24,754 nucleotides of DNA from Modestobacter sp. (GCA_025965775.1 JAOPWG010000518.1:1-24754), one strand, 5' to 3'; positions 7,336 through 15,533 are shown, numbered from the stretch's first letter. The notes: generated by a model from the sequence alone, not told the origin. Made by a program: numbers and translations.

Positions 7336-8940
7336 ATGCTCAGGACCCTGCGGTCCAGACTCCGTCTGGTCCTCCCCGCTACCGCGGCGCTCGCGCTGGT
7401 GACGGCGTGCGCGCCGAGCGCCGGCGGAGGTGGCAGCGGCTCCGGCGGCGGAGCGAACACCTTGGTCATCGGCATGACGGCCTCGGACATCCCGCTCCTC
7501 GACACCGGCCTGTCGCAGAACCAGGGCTACGAAGGCATCCGCTTCGTGGGCAACCAGCTCTACGACGGCCTGACCAAGTTCGACCTCCAGCAGGGCGACG
7601 AGATCCCCAAGGTCATCCCCGACCTGGCGACCGACTGGCAGGTGGACGCCGCGGGCACGACGTGGACCTTCCACCTCCGCGAGGGCGTCACGTTCCACGA
7701 CGGCACGCCGTGGAACGCCGATGCCGCGATCTTCAACTTCGACCGGACCATCAACAAGAGCAGCCCGGACTTCTACCCCGAGCTCAATGCACAGGCCGGG
7801 CTCAGCGTCGCGGGGATCGTGTCGGCCACGAAGGTCGACGACATGACGGTCGCGATCGCCACCGACGGGCCGCTGTCCTACCTCCCCTCCAACCTGACCA
7901 CTGTCTTCTTCGGGTCGCCCACGGCGATCAAGGAGGGTGGTAACGAAGCCTTCGGTCAGAAGCCGGTCGGGACCGGGCCCTTCGTGTTCGAGAGCTACGA
8001 GCGGGGCCAGCAGCTCGCGCTGACGGCCAACAAGGACTACTGGGCCGGCAAGCCGAAGGTGGACAAGGTCGTGCTGCGGCCGATCCCTGATCCCACCGCC
8101 CGGGTCGCGGCACTGCGTGCCGGTCAGGTGAACTGGATCGAGGTGCCGCCGCCGGACGACATCTCGCAGTTGGAGGGCGACGGCTACCAGGTCCTGACCA
8201 ACAGCTACGACCACTCGTGGCCCTGGGTGTTCGACGTGTCGAAGGCGCCGTGGAACGACGTGCGGGTACGCCAGGCGGCCAACTACGCGATCAACCGCCA
8301 GTCGCTCATCGACAACGTGCTGCAGGGCACCGCCGACCCGGCTGGGCAGGTCGCTCCCAAGGCCAACGCCGGTTACGACGCGGCGAACGACGTCTACAGC
8401 TACGACCCGGACAAGGCCAGGCAACTGCTGGCCGAGGCCGGCTACGCCGGCGGGTTCAGCACGACGCTCTCCTACCCGACCAGCGGCAGCGGCAACATGC
8501 TGCCCACCCCGATGAACGAGGCGCTGCAGGCTGACCTCGCAGCCGTCGGCATCAAGGTGGAACTGCAGCCGGTCGAGTGGGCGTCGATGCTGACCGACTT
8601 CTTCCAGGCCCAGATCCCCGGTGGCGCCGATGCCATCAACATCAGCCTGTCGATGCAGCAGGAGGGCTTCTGGAACACCTGGTTCGGCACCAACAGCAGC
8701 AGCAACGCGGGCAAGTACTCCAACCCGGCGGTCGACGCCCTGCTCACCCAGGCGAAGGGCGAGTTCGACGACACCGCACGTGCCGCGATCTACGCCCAGG
8801 TCAGCAAGCTCCTCAGCGATGACGCGGCCTGGCTGACGGTGGTCAACGACCGCAACCCCCGGGTGCTGGCGGCCAACGTGCACGGCTTCATCCAGCCCAA
8901 GAGCTGGTTCGCCGACCTCACCACGGTGTCGGTCGGGTAG
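7336..8940 (+). CDS. extracellular solute-binding lipoprotein, family 5 (DppA/OppA-like)
   Basis: A 534-residue receptor of the importer, anchored outside the membrane. A basic start, a hydrophobic stretch and the lipobox LVTAC put the lipidated cysteine at residue 25, followed by a Gly/Ser-rich linker. Family-5 hallmarks follow: NQLYDGLTKFD, the block WTFHLREGVTFHDGTPWNAD and VRQAANYAINRQSLIDNVLQG. ATG 7336 has GAAAGGA upstream. It is the last of the five transporter genes, whereas in many such operons the receptor comes first. It is followed within 10 bp by a strong hairpin (8949-8981). The ligand cannot be deduced; the amidase context suggests an amide- or ureide-containing compound rather than ordinary peptides. 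Confidence 0.93.
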   Translation: MLRTLRSRLRLVLPATAALALVTACAPSAGGGGSGSGGGANTLVIGMTASDIPLLDTGLSQNQGYEGIRFVGNQLYDGLTKFDLQQGDEIPKVIPDLATDWQVDAAGTTWTFHLREGVTFHDGTPWNADAAIFNFDRTINKSSPDFYPELNAQAGLSVAGIVSATKVDDMTVAIATDGPLSYLPSNLTTVFFGSPTAIKEGGNEAFGQKPVGTGPFVFESYERGQQLALTANKDYWAGKPKVDKVVLRPIPDPTARVAALRAGQVNWIEVPPPDDISQLEGDGYQVLTNSYDHSWPWVFDVSKAPWNDVRVRQAANYAINRQSLIDNVLQGTADPAGQVAPKANAGYDAANDVYSYDPDKARQLLAEAGYAGGFSTTLSYPTSGSGNMLPTPMNEALQADLAAVGIKVELQPVEWASMLTDFFQAQIPGGADAINISLSMQQEGFWNTWFGTNSSSNAGKYSNPAVDALLTQAKGEFDDTARAAIYAQVSKLLSDDAAWLTVVNDRNPRVLAANVHGFIQPKSWFADLTTVSVG

Positions 8941-8948
8941 CCCGGTGA

Positions 8949-8981
8949 CCGGGGTGGGGGTGCGACACGCCCCCACCCCGG
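8949..8981 (+). terminator. GC-rich hairpin after the solute-binding protein gene
   Basis: Twelve perfect base pairs (CCGGGGTGGGGG at 8949-8960 with CCCCCACCCCGG at 8970-8981), extended inward by a T-G wobble and a G-C pair, close a 5-nt loop. It starts 9 bp after the stop at 8940 and has no T-run, which is common for terminators in high-GC actinobacteria. It could be a partial terminator or an mRNA-stabilising 3' structure between the importer genes and the MFS gene at 9033. Confidence 0.6.
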
Positions 8982-9032
8982 CCCGGCACCACCCCAGTTG
9001 CCCGATCGACCCGAAGGGGGGTCCGCCCCGCC

Positions 9033-10340
9033 GTGCCCAGCGACGTCCGTTCCCTCGGCCCCCGCTCCACCGCCGCGGCGGTGCGCCCGCCCACCGCCCA
9101 CCGGCTGCACCTGGTCGTCGCGGTCGCCGGCATCGCCTTCGGCCTCACCGCCCCGCTCACCGCCGTGTTCGCCGTCCACTTCGGCGCCACCGCGCTGCTG
9201 GCCGGGCTCGCGGTGTCCTCCCTCTCCTTCGCGGTCCTGCTCCTCGACACGCTGGGCACGCGGTGGCTGCCCCGGCTGGAGCCCCGCCGCACGCTGTCGA
9301 TCGCCCTGCTGGTCTTCGGGGCCGGCTCCCTCGTCAGCGCGATCGCCCCCAACCTGGCCGTGATGATCCTGGCCCGCGTCGGCCAGGGGCTCGGTGCCGC
9401 CCTGTTCACGGCGGTGGGTCCGCAACTCGCCGTCCGGATCGCCGCGGCCGGTACGGAGGGACAGGCGCTAGGCCGGTTCAATGCGGCCTGGTTCCTGGGC
9501 ATCGCCCTCGGGCCGCTCCTCGGCGGCGCCCTGGCCGGCGTCGGTGCCGGCGGGACCGGGCTGCGCCTGGCGTTCGCGGTCTGCGCGGCGGTGAGCGTCG
9601 TCGGCGCGGTGGTCGTGCTCCTCCTGCTGCCGGCCATGCCCACCGGGCTGCGCCCGCGACTCTCGCTGCCCCGCTTCCCCGACCTGGCCGCACCCCGGCC
9701 GGTGCTCGCGCTGGGCATCGGTGGCGTGGGGCAGTCGCTGCGCAGCGGCGTGGCGATGACCCTGCTGCCCTTGATCGGTGCCCAGCAGCTGGAGCTCAGC
9801 GGCCTCGCCCTCGGTGGCGTGCTGTCCGTGCTCGCCCTGTGCGACGTCGCGGCGATGTTCGTCGGCGGCCAGCTGTCCGACCGGATCGGGCGACTGCCGG
9901 TGCTGGTCGGGTCGCTGGGCGCCGGCGTCGTCGGCGCCGTCATCGGTTGCCTGGCCCTGGCGACCGACTCCGCCGGGTTGTTCGTGGTCGCCTGCGCCTT
10001 CCTCGGCACCGCCGTGGGTGCCGCCTGGGTGCTCCCGATGGCGTCGGTCGTCGATCTGGCGGCCCGGCCGGAGTCCGGGCTGGCGGCCTACCGGATCGCG
10101 GCCGACCTCGGTATGGGTGCCGGCGGTGTGGCGGCCGGTGCCGGGGTGGGTGCCTGGGGTCCCGGGGGTGCTCTTCTCGCCTGCGCCGTCGTCCTGGTCG
10201 GCCTGGCCGCCTCCGCCGCCGTCCTCCGCGAGACCTGCCCGGGCGGGGTCGCCCGGGCGTCCACCGGACTGTCCGCCGAACCGCTGGAGCCCGCGGTCGG
10301 TTCCATGCGCGTCCCCAGCAGGGCCGACCGCCTGCCCTGA
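9033..10340 (+). CDS. MFS transporter
   Basis: A 435-residue membrane protein of the major facilitator superfamily with about 12 hydrophobic segments. The second-half copy of the loop motif is clear (GGQLSDRIGRLPVLVG, matching G-x-x-x-D-R-x-G-R), and the segment after RVGQGLGAALFTAVGPQLA matches the fourth or fifth helix of drug/metabolite antiporters. GTG 9033 is used with GAAGGGGG upstream. It lies 92 bp after the solute receptor, beyond a hairpin, and 36 bp before a small amidase-partner gene, so it probably belongs to the amide-catabolism unit. It may export a product or import a second substrate; the direction cannot be judged. Confidence 0.88.
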   Translation: MPSDVRSLGPRSTAAAVRPPTAHRLHLVVAVAGIAFGLTAPLTAVFAVHFGATALLAGLAVSSLSFAVLLLDTLGTRWLPRLEPRRTLSIALLVFGAGSLVSAIAPNLAVMILARVGQGLGAALFTAVGPQLAVRIAAAGTEGQALGRFNAAWFLGIALGPLLGGALAGVGAGGTGLRLAFAVCAAVSVVGAVVVLLLLPAMPTGLRPRLSLPRFPDLAAPRPVLALGIGGVGQSLRSGVAMTLLPLIGAQQLELSGLALGGVLSVLALCDVAAMFVGGQLSDRIGRLPVLVGSLGAGVVGAVIGCLALATDSAGLFVVACAFLGTAVGAAWVLPMASVVDLAARPESGLAAYRIAADLGMGAGGVAAGAGVGAWGPGGALLACAVVLVGLAASAAVLRETCPGGVARASTGLSAEPLEPAVGSMRVPSRADRLP

Positions 10341-10376
10341 GTCCTGCACCGACCCACGTCAACCGAAGGAGAGCCC

Positions 10377-10601
10377 ATGAACGAACGGTTCGCATCCGAC
10401 ACCGCCGAGCTCTACAACAAGATCGCCGCCGACCAGGGACTCGGCTTCGAGCTGGAGCGGTTCTCGGCGGCGGCGGCCACCCACGAGGGCCTGCGGGAGG
10501 CGCTGACGCGGCTCCGTGAGGTCCCGCTGTCCTTCCTCGAGCCGGTGTACGAGCCGGCGAGCGCCCTGAGCTGGATCGAGAACGGAGGGACCAGCGCATG
10601 A
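10377..10601 (+). CDS. small AtzG/GatC-like amidase partner protein B
   Basis: A 74-residue soluble protein behind AAGGAG. It appears largely helical (DTAELYNKIAADQGLGFELE, then EGLREALTRLREVPLSFLEP) with an extended C-terminal tail of about 20 residues. Its stop overlaps the ATG of amidase B (ATGA), which implies coupled synthesis of the two proteins. The layout (a helical body, the motif L-x-x-VPL, then a Pro-containing tail) matches small protein D at 13704 and is what is known for GatC and AtzG, whose tail wraps the amidase. Sequence similarity to the other small proteins is low, so the family call rests mainly on position and architecture. Confidence 0.65.
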   Translation: MNERFASDTAELYNKIAADQGLGFELERFSAAAATHEGLREALTRLREVPLSFLEPVYEPASALSWIENGGTSA

Positions 10602-11998
10602 GTGACATGGCCGATCTCACCGCCAGTGAGCTGCTGGGGCTCTTCGCCTCCGGAGCTGTCTCACCGGTGGACGCGGTCCAGGCGTGCACGGAGCGCATCA
10701 GTGCCGTCGACGACCAGCTCAACGCGGTGCTGGTGCTGCTGGCCGACGACGCGCTGGCCCAGGCGCGGGAGAGCGAGCAGCGCTGGGTGGACGGGACCGC
10801 CCGGCCCCTGGAGGGCGTTCCGTACGGGCTCAAGGACATCATCGCGACCGCCGGCGTGCTGACGACCGGCGGGTCGGCGCTGTACCGGGCCAACGTCCCG
10901 GACACCGACGCGGCCCTGGCCGCACGGCTTGCCGGAGCCGGCGGCATCCGGCTGGCCAAGCTGCACACGTTCGAGTTCGCCTGTGGCGGTGCGGACAACC
11001 GGACGTTCGGGATGTGCCGCAACCCGTGGGACACGTCCCGGACCACCGGCGGGTCGTCGTCCGGTTCCGGGGCCGCGGTGGCCGCGGGGGAGGTGCCGCT
11101 GGCCATCGGCACCGACACCGGCGGCTCCATCCGCATCCCGGCCGCGTACTGCGGCATCACGGGCCTCAAGCCGACGTTCGGTCGCGTCCCCCGGCACGGT
11201 GTGATGGGCCTGTCGTGGACGCTGGACCACGCCGGTCCGATGACCCGGTCCGTGGCCGATGCGGCGCTGATGCTGGGGGTCATCGCCGGTCGGGACGCCC
11301 GCGACCCGACGTCCTCGGGGCGGCCTGTCCCGGACTACGCGCCCGCTCTCACGGCCTCGGCCGAGGGCATGGTAATCGGGCGGCCACGCGGCTGGTTCGA
11401 GGACAAGCTGCAGCCGGAGGTGGCCGAGGCGTTCGAGCGGGCGGTCGGTGAGATGGTCGCCGCCGGCGTGCGGGTGGTGGACGTCGACCTCCCGGACGTC
11501 GACCTCTGGGACGTCGCCGGGTGGAGCGTCATGTACCCGGAGGCGCTGTCGCTGCACGGCGGGCACATGCACGACGTGGAGAACCGCGACGCCATGGGCG
11601 CCGGCATGCTCGCCACCGCCCCCTACGTCCACGCGTCGGACTACCTGCGCGGTCTGCGGTACCGGCGGGTCGCCCAGGGGCAGCTGGAGACGGCGATGCA
11701 GGGCGTCGCCGCGCTGGTCACCCCCGGCGCCATCTCCGTCGCCCCGCCGCTCGGTGACATCTCCTCCACCGACGACAGCGCCGGCTGGCTGCTGGACGCC
11801 ACCCGCCCGTCGATGCCGTTCAACTACACCGGCAACCCGGCGCTGTGCCTGCCGGCCGGTCTGGTGGACGGGCTCCCGGTCAGCCTGCAGCTGGTCGCGC
11901 GTCCGCACGACGAGGCGTCGCTGTTCACCCTGGGTGCCGCCTACCAGTCAGCGACCGACCACCACACCACCCGCCCGGCCCTGCTCGCGGCCGTCTGA
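10598..11998 (+). CDS. amidase-signature hydrolase B (GatA/AtzE-like)
   Basis: A 466-residue cytosolic amidase with a complete triad: Lys79 in PYGLKDII, cis-Ser153 in TGGSSSGSG and nucleophile Ser177 in TDTGGSIRIP. The C-terminal block LPVSLQLVARPHDEASLFTLG is slightly unusual, with VARP replacing the common I-G-R-P. It resembles amidase D more than A or C in the central region (VPDTD, H-T-x-EFA-GG, RNPWDT, GLSWTLDHAGPMTR). It is translationally coupled to small protein B upstream and followed after 12 bp by amidase C, so B and C are co-transcribed. It is probably an amide or ureide hydrolase working on the imported compound or an intermediate; the substrate is not predictable by eye. Confidence 0.9.
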   Translation: MSDMADLTASELLGLFASGAVSPVDAVQACTERISAVDDQLNAVLVLLADDALAQARESEQRWVDGTARPLEGVPYGLKDIIATAGVLTTGGSALYRANVPDTDAALAARLAGAGGIRLAKLHTFEFACGGADNRTFGMCRNPWDTSRTTGGSSSGSGAAVAAGEVPLAIGTDTGGSIRIPAAYCGITGLKPTFGRVPRHGVMGLSWTLDHAGPMTRSVADAALMLGVIAGRDARDPTSSGRPVPDYAPALTASAEGMVIGRPRGWFEDKLQPEVAEAFERAVGEMVAAGVRVVDVDLPDVDLWDVAGWSVMYPEALSLHGGHMHDVENRDAMGAGMLATAPYVHASDYLRGLRYRRVAQGQLETAMQGVAALVTPGAISVAPPLGDISSTDDSAGWLLDATRPSMPFNYTGNPALCLPAGLVDGLPVSLQLVARPHDEASLFTLGAAYQSATDHHTTRPALLAAV

Positions 11999-12010
11999 GT
12001 CCGGAGAGCC

Positions 12011-13459
12011 ATGTCCACCACCACCGCGGTCACCGCGGAACCGTTCTCGCTCGCCGGTGACGGCCTGCCGCTGACGATCTCCATGGCCGCCGAGGCGCTT
12101 CGGTCCGGTTCGCTCACGTCGGTCGAACTCGTGCAGAAGACCATCGCCCGTGCCGACCGGCTGGACACAGCACTCGGCACCTATCTCGCCCGGACCGACC
12201 AGACGGCGCTGGAGGCGGCCGCCCGCGCGGACGCCGAGCTCGCCGCCGGCCACGACCGGGGGCCGCTGCACGGCATCCCGCTCGGCATCAAGGACATCAT
12301 CGCCACCGACGAGGCGCCGACCACCGCGCAGAGCCTGATCCTGGACCCGGCGTTCGGGGAGAAGGGCGACGCCGTGGTCATCCGGCGGCTGAAGGCGGCC
12401 GGCGTGGTCATCACCGGTAAGACCACCACGATGGAGTACGCGACCGGCTGCCCCGATCCGGACAAGCCCTTCCCGATCCCGCGCAACCCGTTCAACCTGG
12501 ACGCCTGGCCGGGTGGGTCGAGCTCGGGCACCGGCAGCGGCGTCGCCGCCGGGTTGTTCCTCGGCGGCCTGGGCACCGACACCGGCGGCAGTGTCCGGAT
12601 GCCGGCGGCGTGGTGCGGCATCAGCGGGTTGAAGCAGACCTTCGGCCGGGTGCCCAAGTCCGGCTGCGTGCCGCTCGGCTTCAGCTACGACCACATCGGC
12701 CCGATGACCCGCAGCGCCCGCGACTGCGCCGCCATGCTCCAGGTGATGGCCGGCCACGACGAGAGCGACGCCTGCAGCGTCGACGTCCCGGTGGACGACT
12801 ACCTGGGCGCGCTGACCGGCTCGGTCGAGGGGCTGCGGGTCGGCGTCGACGTGTCGGTTTTCGACCACCCGGGCCTGGACCCCGACACCGCCGCCCTCCT
12901 GCGGTCGGCGGTGGACGTCTTCACCGCCCTCGGCGCGACGGTCGTGGAGACGGTCCTGCCCTGGCAGGAGGAGCTCACGACCGCGGTGCTGGCTTCCTCG
13001 GCGGAGGCCCTGGCCTACCACCGCGGGGACCTCCGGACGCGGTGGGAGGACTACGGGGCCTCGACGAGGATGGCGATCGGCCGGGCGGCGCTGACGACCG
13101 CCGCGGACTTCGTACAGGCCCAGCGCGTGCGCCGGGTCGGGGTCAAGGCGATGGCCGAGTTGTTCAGCACGGTGGACGTGGTCCTCACCCCGACCTGCTA
13201 CACAGACGCCCCGGACCTGGCGACGCTGGACTGGGCCACGATGTTCCGCATGATCAACACGCCCTACTGGAACGCGGTGGGCAACCCGGCGATCTCGGTC
13301 CCCATGGGTCTCACGGGCAAGGGGCTGCCGGTGGGGCTGCAGATCGCCGGCCGGCCGTTCGACGAGACCACCGTGCTCCGGGCGGCGGACGCCTTCCAGC
13401 AGCGGACCGGCCACCACCTCCAGGAGTCCCCGGTCGTTCTGAAGGAGTTGTCGGCATGA
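12011..13459 (+). CDS. amidase-signature hydrolase C (GatA/AtzE-like), close paralogue of amidase A
   Basis: A 482-residue cytosolic amidase with the triad Lys94 (PLGIKDII), cis-Ser170 (PGGSSSGTG) and Ser194 (TDTGGSVRMP). Long identical blocks tie it to amidase A: DRGPLHGIPLG, KPFPIPRNP, FGRVPKSGCVPL, DHIGPMTRSARDCA and VQAQRVRRVG. It has about 16 extra residues at the N-terminus. ATG 12011 has GGAGAG at a good distance. Its stop overlaps the ATG of small protein C. Gene order (amidase, then small gene) is the same as for pair A, so pairs A and C look like duplicates, now about 10 kb apart. Confidence 0.92.
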   Translation: MSTTTAVTAEPFSLAGDGLPLTISMAAEALRSGSLTSVELVQKTIARADRLDTALGTYLARTDQTALEAAARADAELAAGHDRGPLHGIPLGIKDIIATDEAPTTAQSLILDPAFGEKGDAVVIRRLKAAGVVITGKTTTMEYATGCPDPDKPFPIPRNPFNLDAWPGGSSSGTGSGVAAGLFLGGLGTDTGGSVRMPAAWCGISGLKQTFGRVPKSGCVPLGFSYDHIGPMTRSARDCAAMLQVMAGHDESDACSVDVPVDDYLGALTGSVEGLRVGVDVSVFDHPGLDPDTAALLRSAVDVFTALGATVVETVLPWQEELTTAVLASSAEALAYHRGDLRTRWEDYGASTRMAIGRAALTTAADFVQAQRVRRVGVKAMAELFSTVDVVLTPTCYTDAPDLATLDWATMFRMINTPYWNAVGNPAISVPMGLTGKGLPVGLQIAGRPFDETTVLRAADAFQQRTGHHLQESPVVLKELSA

Positions 13460-13638
13460 TCGCCGTCGAGACCACGGTGCAGGCGCTCCTCCAGGCCGCC
13501 GGACTCGTCCCGTCTCCCGAGGAGCTGGCCGGGCTGGTGGCGGGCTACCCCGCTCATCGGGCCGCGCTCGACGCGCTCTACGCGGTGCCGATGGACAAGG
13601 AGGAGGAACCGCAGACGGTCTTCTCCCCGCTGCCCTGA
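13456..13638 (+). CDS. small AtzG/GatC-like amidase partner protein C
   Basis: A 60-residue soluble protein whose ATG overlaps the stop of amidase C (ATGA), implying coupled translation. It is exactly as long as small protein A and alignable with it: LLQAAGLVPSPEELAGLV, then PAHRAALDALYAVP, an acidic tail with EEP and a terminal LP. The predicted fold is a small helical bundle with an extended tail, as in GatC and AtzG. Its likely role is to assemble with, stabilise or cover the active site of amidase C. The assignment is by similarity to protein A and context, not by profile search. Confidence 0.7.
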   Translation: MIAVETTVQALLQAAGLVPSPEELAGLVAGYPAHRAALDALYAVPMDKEEEPQTVFSPLP

Positions 13639-13703
13639 CCCTGCCACCCGGCTCACGCGCCACGCCGGCTCACACCATCCGACCCGCACCAGGAGGAACC
13701 ACT

Positions 13704-13901
13704 GTGTCCACCCAGTCCCGTGAACTCGTCGGGGAGGCGCTGCAGGTCGTGGCGCGCCACGCGCGGCTCGACCTGTCGCCCGAGCGGCTCGAGGCCGTCG
13801 CGCCGATGATCACCTCGATCGGCGCGTTGTTCGACGCGCTGGACGCCGTGCCGCTGGGCGAGACGCCCCCCGCCACCGCCTTCGACGCGCGCTGGGAGTG
13901 A
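13704..13901 (+). CDS. small AtzG/GatC-like amidase partner protein D
   Basis: A 65-residue soluble protein starting at GTG 13704 after AGGAGG. The first 45 residues look helical (SRELVGEALQVVARHARLDL, SPERLEAVAPMITSIGALFD), then ALDAVPLGETPPATAFDARW. This tail, with VPLGE, PPA and an aromatic-Asp near the end, is typical of the small subunits that accompany AtzE-like amidases. It is the most family-like of the four small proteins here. It lies 65 bp after small protein C and 188 bp before amidase D, with a hairpin right after its stop, so it is not tightly coupled to its presumed partner. Confidence 0.72.
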   Translation: MSTQSRELVGEALQVVARHARLDLSPERLEAVAPMITSIGALFDALDAVPLGETPPATAFDARWE

Positions 13902-13903
13902 GC

Positions 13904-13924
13904 GCGGAGCCCTACCGGCTCCGC
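13904..13924 (+). terminator. 8-bp perfect hairpin after small protein D
   Basis: GCGGAGCC (13904-13911) and GGCTCCGC (13917-13924) pair perfectly around a 5-nt loop, 2 nt after the stop at 13901. There is no T-run. It may be a weak terminator or an RNA processing/stability element that sets the ratio of small protein D to amidase D. The remaining 165 bp before 14090 show no other clear signal apart from the AGGAGA ribosome binding site. Confidence 0.45.
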
Positions 13925-14089
13925 ACGCTGCGCCGGCAGGGCCGGGGGCCGTCCTCCGGTCCGCTGCCGGCCGCCGCCGGTCCGTCGCTCCGTGCCTGAC
14001 AGCCGCACTCGCTGTTCGACCGCGCCACCGCGCCACCCGCCGAGGCGGCGACCGCAGCCTCGTCCCCCCGTCCGCCAGGAGACCTGACC

Positions 14090-15484
14090 GTGGAACCGTT
14101 CGAACTGTCGCTGATGGCCGCGGCCGAGGAGATCTCCGCCGGGCGGCTGTCGCCCGTGGAGCTCACCGAGTCCGTGCTCGGCCGGATCGAGGCGACCGAG
14201 GGGGCGCTGGGCGCGTACGCGCACGTGACCCCGGAGCTCGCCCGCAAGGCCGCGGCGCACGCCGAGCAGGAGATCGCCGCCGGCCGTCATCGCGGCCCGC
14301 TGCACGGCATCCCGCTGGGGGTCAAGGACCTCTACGACACCGCCGGGGTGCCGTCGACATCGAGCTCGAAGGTGCGCGCCGGGCGCGTGCCGGACACCGA
14401 CTCGGTCGCCGTCGAGAAACTGCTGGCCGCCGGGATGGTGATGGTCGGCAAGACGCACACGCACGAGTTCGCCTTCGGCGGGATCACCCCGACGACGCGC
14501 AACCCCTGGGACACCGGGCGGATCCCCGGCGGGTCCAGCGGTGGCTCGGGCGCGGCGGTGGCGTCGGGGACCTGCATGGTCGGGATGGGCAGTGACACCG
14601 CCGGCTCCATCCGCATCCCGGCCGCCCTGTGCGGCACGGTCGGGCTGAAGCCGACCTACGGTCGGGCGTCCCGCCGCGGCGTCGCGTCGCTGTCCTGGTC
14701 GCTGGACCACGTCGGCCCGCTGACCCGCAATGTGCCGGACTGCGCGCTGGTGCTCAACGCGATCGCCGGCTACGACCGGCTGGACCCCGCGACCGTCGAC
14801 GTCCCGGTGCCGGACTACACCGACGGCCTGGACGACGGCATCGCCGGGCTGAGGGTGGGGGTGCCCACCAACTACTTCTTCGAGCACGTGCACCCCGACG
14901 TCGAACGGTCGGTGCGCGCGGCGATCACCGTGCTGGAGGGGCTGGGCGCGGAGCTGCGGGAGGTGACCGTCCCGTACGCGGACCAGGTCCTGGCCGCCGA
15001 GTGGGCGATCATCATGCCGGAGGCCAGCTCCTACCATCAGCGGACGCTGCGCGAGGTGCCCGGCCTGTACCTGGAGGGCACCCGGGTGTCGTTGGAGGCG
15101 GGCGAGCTGGTGCTGGCGACCGACTACATCAAGGCGCTGCGCCTCCGGACGCTGATGCAGCAGGGCTGGGCGGTCATGTTCGACGACATCGACGTGCTGG
15201 TGACGCCGGGCATGCCCTTCGCGGCGCCGGAGGTGGGGGCCACCGGGACGACCTGGTCCGACGGCGTCACCGAGCCGATCACGCCGGCGCTCATCCGGCT
15301 GACCTCGCCGGGCAACCTGACCGGGCAGCCGGTGCTGTCGCTGCCGGTCGGGTTCGACGGCGCCGGGCTGCCCCTGGGCATGCAGGTGACCGGACGTCCC
15401 TTCGACGAGGCGACCGTGCTGCGGGTGGGGATGGCCTACGAGCGGGCGTCCGAGCACGTCGGGAAGATCGCGCCGCTGGTCTGA
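14090..15484 (+). CDS. amidase-signature hydrolase D (GatA/AtzE-like)
   Basis: A 464-residue cytosolic amidase starting at GTG 14090 behind AGGAGA. The triad is Lys79 (PLGVKDLY), cis-Ser149 (PGGSSGGSG) and nucleophile Ser173 (SDTAGSIRIP). Here the loop reads DTAGS where the other three read DTGGS, a recognised variant in the family. PGGSSGGSG is the most canonical of the four serine loops. The C-terminal block is LPLGMQVTGRPFDEATVLRVG. Its order relative to its small gene (small gene first) matches pair B. It is the last amidase of the cluster. The substrate is unknown. Confidence 0.92.
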   Translation: MEPFELSLMAAAEEISAGRLSPVELTESVLGRIEATEGALGAYAHVTPELARKAAAHAEQEIAAGRHRGPLHGIPLGVKDLYDTAGVPSTSSSKVRAGRVPDTDSVAVEKLLAAGMVMVGKTHTHEFAFGGITPTTRNPWDTGRIPGGSSGGSGAAVASGTCMVGMGSDTAGSIRIPAALCGTVGLKPTYGRASRRGVASLSWSLDHVGPLTRNVPDCALVLNAIAGYDRLDPATVDVPVPDYTDGLDDGIAGLRVGVPTNYFFEHVHPDVERSVRAAITVLEGLGAELREVTVPYADQVLAAEWAIIMPEASSYHQRTLREVPGLYLEGTRVSLEAGELVLATDYIKALRLRTLMQQGWAVMFDDIDVLVTPGMPFAAPEVGATGTTWSDGVTEPITPALIRLTSPGNLTGQPVLSLPVGFDGAGLPLGMQVTGRPFDEATVLRVGMAYERASEHVGKIAPLV

Positions 15485-15533
15485 GGCGGTGGGTCGGCCG
15501 ATGATTCCGGCAGCGCCGGCCGGTCTCACTGGC

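Noticed and set aside
7060..8976. Long open frame (638 codons) antisense to the solute-binding protein gene
   Set aside because: It mirrors the codon bias of the real + strand gene; the translation is Arg/Gly/His/Val-rich without domains. Such antisense frames are expected in very GC-rich coding DNA.
11948..13663. 571-codon open frame antisense to amidase C
   Set aside because: Same reason: the + strand amidase has an intact catalytic triad and partner overlap, and the antisense translation has no domain.
13648..13676. Direct repeat CCGGCTCAC between small genes C and D
   Set aside because: Only two 9-bp copies in a GC-rich spacer, with no associated element; probably chance.
10598..15484. 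Amidases as GatA of the Glu-tRNA(Gln) amidotransferase
   Set aside because: There is no gatB, the small proteins are not clearly GatC, and four divergent copies sit in a transport/catabolic context.
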